Shown here: piece by piece, positions 43,536 through 51,897 of the stretch | Position numbering within the stretch: position 1 is the stretch's first letter | How the letters are laid out: each line of letters starts with the position of its first letter | Source: JAOABV01 sp039801465 | Lineage (GTDB): Bacteria > Hydrothermota > Tepidihabitantia > Tepidihabitantales > CAIPLT01 | DNA: 64,000 nucleotides | Assembly: GCA_039801465.1 (NCBI GenBank) | Contig: JBDRUT010000005.1 | Coordinates: 1-64,000 of the forward strand | Direction of reading: 5' to 3' | Notes under the pieces: model-generated | The model's database searches: none | What the model was told of the DNA's origin: nothing | Seen by the model: only the letters and a program-made list of their open reading frames with translations | Translations under genes and position numbers: made by a program

Positions 43536-44762
43536 TCAAAGATTTTCAACCGTGCGGCGTAGTAAATCCAATGCCGCCATCGCCGATTTTTCTTTTATCA
43601 TCCTTCTTGTTCCCGTAAAATGATATTCTTCGTAAGTCTGTCCTTTTTTTGTAGCAATACCGATATAAACTAATCCAATTGGTTTTTGTGGCGTCTGTCC
43701 TGATGGACCAGCAATTCCTGATACACCGATACCAATGTCTGCGCCAAAATTTTCTTTAATGCCTTTAGCCATTTCTAAAACTGTCTCTTTGCTAACCGCA
43801 CCGAACTTTTTTAATGTTTCATTGCTTACTTTACAAACCAAGTTCTTCAGTTTATTGCTGTAGACGACCGCACCGCCGATAAAATATTCTGAACTACCCG
43901 GAACATTTGTAATTCGGTCCGAGATTAAACCACCGGTACAAGATTCAGCTACACTTATTAAAAGTTTCTTTTTTCGTAAAAGATTTCCGACTACTTCTTC
44001 AATAGTTTCCTCGCCAAATCCGTAAATCCAAGGTCTTAGGCGCGTTGATAATTCACGGGTCAAATCCGATAAATGTCTTTTTTCTCTGATATTAGCAATT
44101 TTTACATCTACACCAGTGATTGACGGCAAATATGCTACAGTAACATCTTTATATTTTTTTAAAACATCCGATATTTTCTCCACAATGGCAGTTTCCGAAA
44201 TGTTGGTAGTCCTAACAACAAACTCAACCAATGATTGCAAAGCATAAGTATCAGTAAGATAAGGCACAACACTGGTTTCAAATATTTTCTGTAATTCAAT
44301 TGGAACACCGGGCAGAAGAATAACTGATTTTTTACCTGATTTTATAATTATTCCTGGAGCAGTTCCTACTGGATTATTTAAGATAATTGCTGATTGTGGA
44401 ACTAATGCTTGTCTTGTTGCCGATTCGGGCATTGAAATCCCTTGGTTTTGGAAATGCTTTTCAATCTTGGTTAATATCGATTCATCTAAAATTAATCTTC
44501 GTTTAAAAATTTTTGCGACACTGACAACAGTTTGGTCATCTGGGGTTGGACCTAGTCCACCTGAAACTAAAACAATATCTTCGCTATCAGCTGCAGAAGA
44601 TACTGTTTTTTCGATCGTTGACTTATCATCGCCGATAACTGTAATCCGGTTTACTATAATACCTAAACTTTGCAATCGCTTAGCAAGGAAATTAGAGTTA
44701 GTATCAAGTGTTCTACCAGATAAAACCTCATTACCGATAATAATGATTTGTGCTCTTAACAT
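43536..44762 (-). CDS. cinA: CinA: MoCF-like domain with nicotinamide-nucleotide amidohydrolase
   Basis: A 408-residue two-domain enzyme. The N-terminal MoCF-like domain (about 1-170, IGNEVLSGRTLDTNSNFLA and SGGLGPTPDD) is linked to ADP-ribose pyrophosphatase activity. The C-terminal PncC domain (about 250-408, VAESCTGGLISDRITNVPGS) deamidates NMN for NAD salvage. AAGGAG precedes the ATG, which lies 8 bases past the pgpA stop. Confidence 0.94.
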   Translation of the reverse strand: MLRAQIIIIGNEVLSGRTLDTNSNFLAKRLQSLGIIVNRITVIGDDKSTIEKTVSSAADSEDIVLVSGGLGPTPDDQTVVSVAKIFKRRLILDESILTKIEKHFQNQGISMPESATRQALVPQSAIILNNPVGTAPGIIIKSGKKSVILLPGVPIELQKIFETSVVPYLTDTYALQSLVEFVVRTTNISETAIVEKISDVLKKYKDVTVAYLPSITGVDVKIANIREKRHLSDLTRELSTRLRPWIYGFGEETIEEVVGNLLRKKKLLISVAESCTGGLISDRITNVPGSSEYFIGGAVVYSNKLKNLVCKVSNETLKKFGAVSKETVLEMAKGIKENFGADIGIGVSGIAGPSGQTPQKPIGLVYIGIATKKGQTYEEYHFTGTRRMIKEKSAMAALDLLRRTVENL

Positions 44763-44769
44763 AATCTCC

Positions 44770-45279
44770 TTATTTTATCAACTGGAACATTAAAAGCAAA
44801 GCTCTTAAGATAATATTACTATAAATACCGGAAATGATGTCATCTAACATTATACCAACACCTCCAGAAATTTTTTCAGAAGCTCGAATATATAATGGCT
44901 TACTAATATCAAAAATTCTAAAAAGAATAAATCCTATTACCAATAACAACCAATTAATTCGACCAGTTTCAGCAATTCTTATCGGTAAATAAAAAAAAGT
45001 TATCATTATTCCAGCACATTCATCAATTGTAATCCGGCGTGCATCTTTCGACCAGACCTTTTCCAATGTATCAGCAATGATTGCACCCAAAACAACAATG
45101 CCAACCAAAACCACGGTGTAAATTAAATTATTCTTAGATAAAAATATCACGAGGATGAGTGAAAAAAAACTTGAAACTGTTGCCGGTGCGAGCGGAAAAT
45201 ATCCAGTAAAGAAAATTGTCCCAATAATTATGCATAGCCAATGCCAAATCGTTGAGCGTTTGTCTTGAGTGGTATACAT
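44770..45279 (-). CDS. pgpA: Phosphatidylglycerophosphatase A
   Basis: A membrane phosphatase of about 169 residues that turns phosphatidylglycerophosphate into phosphatidylglycerol. Conserved segments are TGYFPLAPATVSSF, the acidic RRITIDECAGI and FRIFDISKPLYIRASE with GGVGIMLDDIISGIY. The start is set at the ATG at 45279. An upstream TTG at 45336 would add 19 residues with no family match, but the sites before both are weak. Confidence 0.87.
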   Translation of the reverse strand: MYTTQDKRSTIWHWLCIIIGTIFFTGYFPLAPATVSSFFSLILVIFLSKNNLIYTVVLVGIVVLGAIIADTLEKVWSKDARRITIDECAGIMITFFYLPIRIAETGRINWLLLVIGFILFRIFDISKPLYIRASEKISGGVGIMLDDIISGIYSNIILRALLLMFQLIK

Positions 45280-45373
45280 AAGAGTATATTTATTATCAAA
45301 TATCCGATTATTAGTCGCAAGTAAAGCAATCAACAATTGTTGCTTTTGTCAATTAAAAATAATTAAGAGCCCC

Positions 45374-45463
45374 CGAAAAATGCCACTGAAAGCACTGAAG
45401 CCATAGAAAACAAAAGAAAATTTAATGATTCAATAGCAGAAATTGGCTTTCTTAGAATTAGCA
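45374..45463 (+). repeat. Dispersed repeat copy (partial)
   Basis: The block GCCACTGAAAGCACTGAAG through GAAAACAAAAGAAAATTTAA matches the left half of the long copies, but the palindromic core is missing. It lies between the secF stop and pgpA start. Confidence 0.55.
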
Positions 45464-45469
45464 TGATTA

Positions 45470-46384
45470 TTATCGTCGTCGACGAGAAGGAAAACGAATT
45501 TCCCATTCTGCAACTAATGGCGCACCAATGAATAATGCGGAATATGTTCCAATAATAATACCAAAACAGATAACTTTAGCAAAATCTTTAATTGCGGCTG
45601 CTCCAAACAACCATAATACAAAAGCAACTATAAAAGTGGTAAAAGCAGTTAAAATTGTTCGATTTAAAGTTTGATTAATGCTGGTATTAATAATTGTGCT
45701 AAATTCAGCCTTTAACATTCGACGCAAATTTTCTCTAACTCGGTCTGAAATGACAATAGAATTATTAACTGAATAACCGATAATAGTTAATAAAGCTGCA
45801 ATTATGGGAATTGATATTTCAGTATTAGTTATCGAAATAAAACCGATAGTGGTAAAGACATCATGAAATAAAGCAATAACTGCAGCCGTACCAAATCGAA
45901 AATCGAATCGAATGCTAACATAAATTAATATGCCAATCATACCAATTAAAACAGCAATCAGAGCGTTCCTCTGTAATTCTCGGCCAATACGCGGTCCGAC
46001 CATTTCAATCCTCACTAATTCAGCTTGGTTATCAGGAATTTCATTTTGTAGGAATTGCATAATATTCGCAGCGGTACTCTCAGCGGATTCAGATTTAACC
46101 TGTGACTCGAATCTAATAATAAAATCGGCTCCTTCTCCTAGGTTTTGAATTGTAACATTGCCCGTAGCAAATTTTGAAAAAGTGTTTCGTAATGTTTGCG
46201 TTTCAATCGGCTTTGTAAAATGGACTTCTAAAAGTGTGCCACCAGTAAAATCAACACCATATTTTAATCCCTTATGGGCAATTACTGAAATGATTGTTAT
46301 TATGGTCAATAGAATGGAAATACCGAATGTAATATACCTTCGAGGTACGATTTTGAAATCTGGATTTTTAAATATCTGTAACAT
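45470..46384 (-). CDS. secF: Protein translocase subunit SecF
   Basis: A 304-residue RND-type membrane protein that uses the proton or sodium gradient to help complete Sec export. It shows the family start KYGVDFTGGTLLEV, a periplasmic domain, VRIEMVGPRIGRELQRNA and five late membrane helices with GYSVNNSIVISDRVRENLRR. The ATG at 46384 is chosen because GGAGG lies just before it; the upstream ATG at 46423 has no such site. It follows secD. Confidence 0.95.
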   Translation of the reverse strand: MLQIFKNPDFKIVPRRYITFGISILLTIITIISVIAHKGLKYGVDFTGGTLLEVHFTKPIETQTLRNTFSKFATGNVTIQNLGEGADFIIRFESQVKSESAESTAANIMQFLQNEIPDNQAELVRIEMVGPRIGRELQRNALIAVLIGMIGILIYVSIRFDFRFGTAAVIALFHDVFTTIGFISITNTEISIPIIAALLTIIGYSVNNSIVISDRVRENLRRMLKAEFSTIINTSINQTLNRTILTAFTTFIVAFVLWLFGAAAIKDFAKVICFGIIIGTYSALFIGAPLVAEWEIRFPSRRRR

Positions 46385-46490
46385 TATTATCCTCCAATTT
46401 TGACTTGTCGAGAGATATTGCATTGCCGTTAGCCGAGGAAAATTTACTTTGTCTTAATGCTATATAAACAACTATAAATATATTATTCAT
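46368..46490 (-). CDS. Possible 40-codon protein between secD and secF
   Basis: The ATG at 46490 shares a base with the secD stop (TAATG), with GAGG upstream inside the secD end. The frame runs 40 codons and ends 17 bases inside secF. The product begins MNNIFIVVYIALRQSKFSS, with a short hydrophobic N-terminus. It may be a real small protein or simply a coupling frame that carries ribosomes from secD to secF. Confidence 0.3.
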   Translation of the reverse strand: MNNIFIVVYIALRQSKFSSANGNAISLDKSKLEDNNVTDI

Positions 46491-48109
46491 TATATCCTCA
46501 ATCTTTCTACTGCAAATTGAGTAGTAATCCAATCCATAATAAATCGGCTAACATATACTGCGGTAATAATATTAAGCACTAGACCGATAATTAAAGTGAC
46601 TGCAAAACCGCGAATTGGACCGGTACCAAAAAAGTATAGTGCAACTGTAGTAATAATTGTTGTAATATTCGCATCAAAAATTGTAACTGCTGCGCGGGAA
46701 TAACCAGATGCAATTGCAGCCCTAACAGTTTTCCCTGCCCTTAATTCTTCTCGGATGCGCTCAAAAATCAGAATATTAGCATCTACCGCCATTCCAATGG
46801 TCAAGGCAATACCAGCAATACCGGGTAAAGTGAGAGTTGCTTTCAGACCTGCCAGCACGACAATGATAAAGAAAATGTTTAAGATTAATACAATATCCGC
46901 AATGGCGCCTGCCATCGAATAATAAATAATCATAAATATGATCACTAATAACGCACCAATTAAACCGGCGCTAACTCCTTTGCGAATAGAATCTAAACCT
47001 AATGCTGGGCCAACTGAACGTTCTTCATCAATGCGAACTGGTGCCGGTAAAGCGCCACTGCGTAAAACAATCGCCAAATCTCGGGCTTTATCTGGATTCA
47101 CATCACCTGTTGTAATCATTGCTTCACCACCAGCAATGCGTTCTTTAATTACCGGAGCTGTGCGCACAATGTTATCCAATACGATCGCCAATCGTTTTCC
47201 GACATTACGGCCCGTGATACTTGCGAACTTTCCTGCATCCTTACGCGATAATTTCAAACTGACAATCCAAGTGTTTGCAAGGTTTGCATCGCCCCCTTGA
47301 TATGGACTAGGATGTGCGTCGCTAATACTTGAACCGGTCATTTCACTCTCTTTTTTTACTAAATAGAACCGGCGCATTCTACGGCCGCGATAAGATTCTT
47401 GTGGTCCGAATAAAATCTGATAATCTGCAGGAATTATCGATTCCGCTTGCTGTAGCATCGTAGTAAAATTCATAAAATCGGCTTCTTCCACGCCATAATC
47501 AGATTGACCAAGATTTATAACATAACTCAAAAATCTTCCTTGTTCGCTGATTAAAGTATCTTCTTGATTGAGCCGTCGAAAATAGTTATCAATTGTTCTT
47601 AAGACATCTTCAGTTTTTCGCTCATCAGCAACTAGACGAAACTCCAATAATGCAATTTGTCCGATTAAAGATTTAGCTCTTTCTCGGTCTATTCCTGGCA
47701 GTTGAACTAAAATTCGGTCGCCGCCAATTTTTTGAATTACCGGTTCATACACGCCAAGTTGGTCAATACGATTTTGAATTACTGCTAAAGCCCGGTCAGT
47801 AGCATCTCTCGCTTCTTCTTTAGTAAGTTTTGTCTTATCTACTTCTAAAACCAAATGCATACCGCCAACTAAGTCCAAACCCAAATGGAGTGCTCTCTTA
47901 TGCAAACTCGCTTCTCTTTCCGCAAGTTCTTGTAGTTGACTAATAACCCGGGCTGAATCATTAGATGTCATCGCATTTTGCAATTCCTGCAAAAGCACTT
48001 TGCGTCGCTTGGGAACGCTTTGATAAAGTTCAAATGTTGGCCAGAGTGTCCAAATTCCCAAAGCAACTGCAACAATGATTATTGCAAACTTTATTTTACC
48101 ATATTTCAT
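46490..48109 (-). CDS. secD: Protein translocase subunit SecD
   Basis: A 539-residue partner of SecF. The N-terminal membrane helix (about 8-24) is followed by the P1 periplasmic domain with LGLDLVGGMHLVLEVD. The C-terminal RND membrane part carries LPAPVRIDEERSVGPALGLDSI, GMAVDANILIFERIREELR and five helices. AAGGAG precedes the ATG. It lies 12 bases after pdxJ, and yajC is absent. Confidence 0.96.
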   Translation of the reverse strand: MKYGKIKFAIIIVAVALGIWTLWPTFELYQSVPKRRKVLLQELQNAMTSNDSARVISQLQELAEREASLHKRALHLGLDLVGGMHLVLEVDKTKLTKEEARDATDRALAVIQNRIDQLGVYEPVIQKIGGDRILVQLPGIDRERAKSLIGQIALLEFRLVADERKTEDVLRTIDNYFRRLNQEDTLISEQGRFLSYVINLGQSDYGVEEADFMNFTTMLQQAESIIPADYQILFGPQESYRGRRMRRFYLVKKESEMTGSSISDAHPSPYQGGDANLANTWIVSLKLSRKDAGKFASITGRNVGKRLAIVLDNIVRTAPVIKERIAGGEAMITTGDVNPDKARDLAIVLRSGALPAPVRIDEERSVGPALGLDSIRKGVSAGLIGALLVIIFMIIYYSMAGAIADIVLILNIFFIIVVLAGLKATLTLPGIAGIALTIGMAVDANILIFERIREELRAGKTVRAAIASGYSRAAVTIFDANITTIITTVALYFFGTGPIRGFAVTLIIGLVLNIITAVYVSRFIMDWITTQFAVERLRI

Positions 48110-48121
48110 TCTTTCTCCTTG

Positions 48122-48841
48122 TTAATTATAAACTCGGGAAATAATAGATTTCATTTCTGACACTGCTTCTTTTAATCCAACCATTACTGCACGGGCAATA
48201 ATGGCGAAACCGATACTAAAACCAGTAATTTCTTTAATATTCAACAAAGGATAGATATTTTGATAATCAATACTATGTCCACAATGTACATTTATCTTAC
48301 GGGATTTACAAAATTTAACAACTGACTCTATCTTATTTAAGATATGAAGCCGATTTAATTTATCTTTAGCATACTGATTAGTATTAATTTCAATTTGATT
48401 TGCATTCAGCAATATTGCTTTCTTTACTTGCTCTATTTCTGCTTCAATAAAAAAACTTAGATTAATACCGACACGCACAATCTTGTATGCAATTGGTTTT
48501 ATTTTGCTCCAATTGCGGATAAGGTCTAAACCGCCTTCGGTTGTCACTTCTTCTGGACGTTCTGGAACCAATGTTACTGTATCGGGCTTAACTTTCAATG
48601 CGATATTTAACATCTCTTCGGTTGCTGCCATTTCTAAATTTAGTTCGGTTTTGATTGTTTTTCGTAAAAGCTCTAAATCCCGATCATTGATGTGCCGCCG
48701 GTCCTGTCTTAAATGAACTGTAATTCCATCAGCGCCGCCAAGTTCACATAAAACCGCAGCCTGGACCGGGTCAGGAAAAGTCTCTTTGCGTGCTTGGCGC
48801 AAAGTTGCAATATGGTCAATATTAACTAATAACTTACGCAT
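48122..48841 (-). CDS. pdxJ: Pyridoxine 5'-phosphate synthase PdxJ
   Basis: A 239-residue TIM-barrel enzyme that condenses 1-deoxyxylulose 5-phosphate with aminoacetone 3-phosphate in the DXP-dependent vitamin B6 route. Key segments are VNIDHIATLRQARK, GADGITVHLRQDRRHI, LEMAATEEM, TLVPERPEEVTTEGG and VHCGHSIDY. Length is normal. It heads a pdxJ-secD-secF operon behind a good promoter. Confidence 0.96.
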   Translation of the reverse strand: MRKLLVNIDHIATLRQARKETFPDPVQAAVLCELGGADGITVHLRQDRRHINDRDLELLRKTIKTELNLEMAATEEMLNIALKVKPDTVTLVPERPEEVTTEGGLDLIRNWSKIKPIAYKIVRVGINLSFFIEAEIEQVKKAILLNANQIEINTNQYAKDKLNRLHILNKIESVVKFCKSRKINVHCGHSIDYQNIYPLLNIKEITGFSIGFAIIARAVMVGLKEAVSEMKSIISRVYN

Positions 48842-48885
48842 TCTAAAGGAAAACTTATTATAATTTTTTTACTAACTTGTAAGAC

Positions 48886-48913
48886 ATTTTATTGGAAAAT
48901 AGTAGTTTGTCAA
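48886..48913 (-). promoter_or_regulatory. Promoter of pdxJ-secD-secF
   Basis: On the minus strand TTGACA (48913-48908), a 16-base spacer and TAAAAT (48891-48886), about 44 bases before the ATG. Confidence 0.6.
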
Positions 48914-49014
48914 CACTTGTTAATCGTAAGATTTAAGAAAGTATCTTTTGTCATATAAATCTGAGTAAAATTAATTACCGAAAAAATAGTAATACGTTCT
49001 ATTTTTAATTTGCA

Positions 49015-49051
49015 CAAAAAAAATTGGGCTGGGAATATCATTTCCCAGCCC
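49015..49051 (-). terminator. Strong intrinsic terminator after the 735-aa secreted protein
   Basis: A perfect 10-bp stem GGGCTGGGAA / TTCCCAGCCC (49026-49035 with 49042-49051) and a 6-base loop, followed on the minus strand by a T-run (complement of the A-run 49023-49015). It lies 21 bases past the stop. A T-run also follows on the plus side (about 49063-49069), but no plus-strand gene ends here. Confidence 0.9.
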
Positions 49052-49071
49052 AGTCCCAATTTGTTTTTTTA

Positions 49072-51279
49072 TTAATGCACAAAAATCAGTTTTCTGGTTG
49101 AACTGTAGTTGTCGGTTTTTAGCGTATAGAAGTAAATGCCTTCTGATACCTTGCGGTTAGATTCATCTTTACCATTCCAGATATGAGAATAGGTTCCGGT
49201 ATTCAGATTGGAATTAACTAAAGTCTTAATTAATCTACCTGATGCATCATAGATTGATAGATTAACATTACCAGGTTCGGCTAATGTGAAAGAAATTTTG
49301 GCTAAGCCATTGATTACAGGATTAGGTTTCACTGGATTAAGAATAGTAACGACTTTAGAATGATTTGAATTTTCATCGGTTGCTTGTTGTAAATTAAATG
49401 TTAGCCTGATATTAGGTCGGTTATAAGTCTGAGTTAATGTAGTTGGCATAGAAGCATCACTCTGTGATTGCCGTGTTCTGTAAGTTGGTGAAGTTGTCGT
49501 ATATCGCCAATAAGGACAGACTGTTGTTGAAATATACGGTTGATAACCTTTAAGAATCAAAATACCGAGATTGTCAGTATTATTATATTGGAATGGTGGA
49601 TTCAATTGAACTTCTAACCAACCAGATTGAATATCATTAGGATATTGACCTTCATAGACCAATGTATATCCGGTTGTTGACCAGGCGCCAGATGTTAAAG
49701 TCTGGTCAGGAGTATGTTTCATATAGATTTTAACTGAATCAATCGGATCAAGGTTAGTTCCGTGGTCTTTGTAATAGGCAATATGAGTAATTTGACCTAC
49801 AGTGTTAATTTCTGATTGCAGGTAGATTACTTCGTGAGCCGAATAATTATAAAAGCGATTCATTGGTCCGGAATAAGAGTTAGTCGTTGCATTACCAATT
49901 TCTACATAAGCAATATAGCCCACAATACAGGTTGAAGTTATCCGGTCATTATCTGGATTCTCATCGCCTGCCAGCATCGTCCGCATAATTACGGTTAGTT
50001 GCTCAAGTACAGTTGGTGTCCACGAATTGAAACTGACAACAGTATCTTGATTTGGTGCTAATGAGATTATTTTGGTATCAGTGTACCGAGTTGTGCCAGT
50101 TTGATTTACAATAGAACAGACAACCGCAAAATTGGTTTGTGCTGCAGTGCCAAAATTCTTAAATCTTCCTTGCGGAGTCATTTGTGTGTTTGGAAGATGT
50201 GAACTACCCGGACTCACGATTGCCATAACACCAACATCATTGGCAAGTAAAACATCATCTAACATCTCATGGACGGTTAAATATGTTGAACCATTATAGC
50301 CAACAGGGAAATAAAGTTTACCGGCTGGATCTGCTGCCCAACCATACACATTAGAAACCGCGGTTGGTTTATTAGGTAGTTGAGTCCAGGTATTAGTTGC
50401 TGGGTCATATTTATAAGCAGCATTAGAAACACCTGAAGTTAAATTTCCACCGCAAACATAAAGATAACCTTGCGCAACACCACAGTTCGCACGATACACT
50501 GCTGAACCAGGCATCGTAGCACCTGTAGTCCAAGTTATTTGAGTTGGGTTATCCGGATTAATTGTTCCGATTTGGACAATATTGCTTCCTGCACCAGAAA
50601 CATAACCAGTAGCCATAACGATTTTGTTACCGATGATACCACAACAAGGTGTTCCCATTGCTGTTGGCATAGGTGTCGCTGATGACCAGACACCGGTGAC
50701 AGTATTTAGGACATAAACCGCATTTGTTGGTGGAGATGAAGTACTCCAGTTTCCACCACCGCAGACATAGATAAAAGTATCTTTATAAACACCTGCACCA
50801 AAATCATGATTTCCAACAGGCATTGATGGACCTGTAGTCCAAGTATTGGTCTCCGGGTCATAAATTTCAACTGTGGTTAGACCTGTACCAAAAGAAACAC
50901 AACCACCTATAACATATATCTTACCGCCAACCAAACACGCTCTGCCAATACCACGAGCAGTTGGCATCGGTGCTTTGAGCGTCCAAGTATTGGTTTCAGT
51001 ATTGTATTCGTAATTATCATTGGTATAAGCACCACCAGAAACTGTTGGTCCGCCAAAAACATAATATTTCTTTACACCGCCAACTGTAAATACTGGAGAT
51101 ACCATACAATGGGCACGAGTTGTTGGAAAGGGTGCTTTTGTCACCCAGCCGACATCAGAAACAGGTGATTCAACAGGTTCGGTCATAATTGTTCCAGGTG
51201 CATAATCCGGTGAAATTTCAGCATAACTCAGACCTATAACTAATAGTATAAAACTAATCACTAATAATATATTACGCAT
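49072..51279 (-). CDS. Secreted Kelch-repeat protein with C-terminal sorting domain (735 aa)
   Basis: Domain order: signal peptide (1-20, cut after SYA); Kelch beta-propeller (about 48-340) with repeats such as GGKIYVIGGC and YDPETNTWT; a CARDB-like domain (about 345-460); a jelly-roll-like segment (about 460-630); and a C-terminal domain (about 650-735) ending RKLIFVH. That last domain has the FlgD/type IX secretion type A layout (YDASGRLIKTLVNSNLNTGTY, SEGIYFYTLKT). Probably exported and surface-bound or released; the ligand is unknown. GGAGG precedes the ATG. A strong terminator follows, so it is a single-gene unit. Confidence 0.87.
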   Translation of the reverse strand: MRNILLVISFILLVIGLSYAEISPDYAPGTIMTEPVESPVSDVGWVTKAPFPTTRAHCMVSPVFTVGGVKKYYVFGGPTVSGGAYTNDNYEYNTETNTWTLKAPMPTARGIGRACLVGGKIYVIGGCVSFGTGLTTVEIYDPETNTWTTGPSMPVGNHDFGAGVYKDTFIYVCGGGNWSTSSPPTNAVYVLNTVTGVWSSATPMPTAMGTPCCGIIGNKIVMATGYVSGAGSNIVQIGTINPDNPTQITWTTGATMPGSAVYRANCGVAQGYLYVCGGNLTSGVSNAAYKYDPATNTWTQLPNKPTAVSNVYGWAADPAGKLYFPVGYNGSTYLTVHEMLDDVLLANDVGVMAIVSPGSSHLPNTQMTPQGRFKNFGTAAQTNFAVVCSIVNQTGTTRYTDTKIISLAPNQDTVVSFNSWTPTVLEQLTVIMRTMLAGDENPDNDRITSTCIVGYIAYVEIGNATTNSYSGPMNRFYNYSAHEVIYLQSEINTVGQITHIAYYKDHGTNLDPIDSVKIYMKHTPDQTLTSGAWSTTGYTLVYEGQYPNDIQSGWLEVQLNPPFQYNNTDNLGILILKGYQPYISTTVCPYWRYTTTSPTYRTRQSQSDASMPTTLTQTYNRPNIRLTFNLQQATDENSNHSKVVTILNPVKPNPVINGLAKISFTLAEPGNVNLSIYDASGRLIKTLVNSNLNTGTYSHIWNGKDESNRKVSEGIYFYTLKTDNYSSTRKLIFVH

Positions 51280-51445
51280 AGTTCCTCCATTTTTAGGAAT
51301 TTTTTATTTTACTATTTGTTTTTATTTGGTGTCCTCCTTTCTAATTCTAATAAAAGATTTATATTTTTATTATAAGGCATTAACCACAGGAATGGTAATG
51401 GAATGTGGATATGCATTTTATTATTAAATGCTACCATATACTTAT

Positions 51446-51473
51446 ATATTAAAGAAAAATTCAAAATTGTCAA
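51446..51473 (-). promoter_or_regulatory. Probable promoter of the Kelch protein gene
   Basis: On the minus strand TTGACA (51473-51468), a 16-base spacer and TAATAT (51451-51446). It implies a leader of about 160 bases. Confidence 0.45.
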
Positions 51474-51695
51474 GCAGAAATATAATGAGATGCGTTAATG
51501 AAGTTACTTGATAATCCAAATTTAATTAAATAAAAAATAGAAACCATTCTGAAAAGCGCGCCTACAAATTGATGAGAGCACATAAAAATTAGAAACATTC
51601 AGCAATTTCATTTTGTTCAGTGACAAAAATTTCTATAAAATTATTATGAAAGAGATTCATACGGAATAAGTTTTATGCGGTGAGTAACAAAATTA

Positions 51696-51724
51696 TTGAC
51701 AAATTTATTCTATTCTGGTATAAT
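51696..51724 (+). promoter_or_regulatory. Very strong promoter of the giant secreted protein gene
   Basis: Perfect TTGACA (51696-51701), a 17-base spacer and perfect TATAAT (51719-51724) with an extended -10 TGG. It is the best consensus match in the window. Leader to the ATG at 51898 is about 165 bases. Confidence 0.8.
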
Positions 51725-51745
51725 TTTTGGCCTTTTATTTATTTT

Positions 51746-51820
51746 ATGATGTTGAATTCAAATCTTTTTAAGGAATTAAGTCAAAAGGAAAGAGTTGATG
51801 TTTTACGAAATTATGCCTAA
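51746..51820 (+). CDS. Possible 24-codon leader peptide or gene remnant
   Basis: The first ATG after the strong promoter opens 24 codons (MMLNSNLFKELSQKERVDVL...) and stops before the main gene. No clear ribosome binding site. The composition looks protein-like, so it could be a regulatory leader peptide or the stub of a deleted gene whose promoter was taken over. Confidence 0.25.
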   Translation: MMLNSNLFKELSQKERVDVLRNYA

Positions 51821-51897
51821 TGCTGAGCATTGAAATTACTTCAACCTTTACTAATTTTTGGACCCTTTGCTTTTGTTCAATTTAGAAAGGATAAAAT

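Larger units (their letters stand above)
51280..51897 (+). other. Divergent 618-base spacer between the two secreted-protein genes
   Basis: Holds one promoter for each direction and a 24-codon frame in the plus-strand leader (51746-51820). No repeat copy is seen. Confidence 0.55.

Noticed and set aside
45280..45336. Upstream TTG start for pgpA
   Set aside because: It adds 19 residues with no match to the family; the ATG at 45279 fits family length better, although neither start has a strong site.
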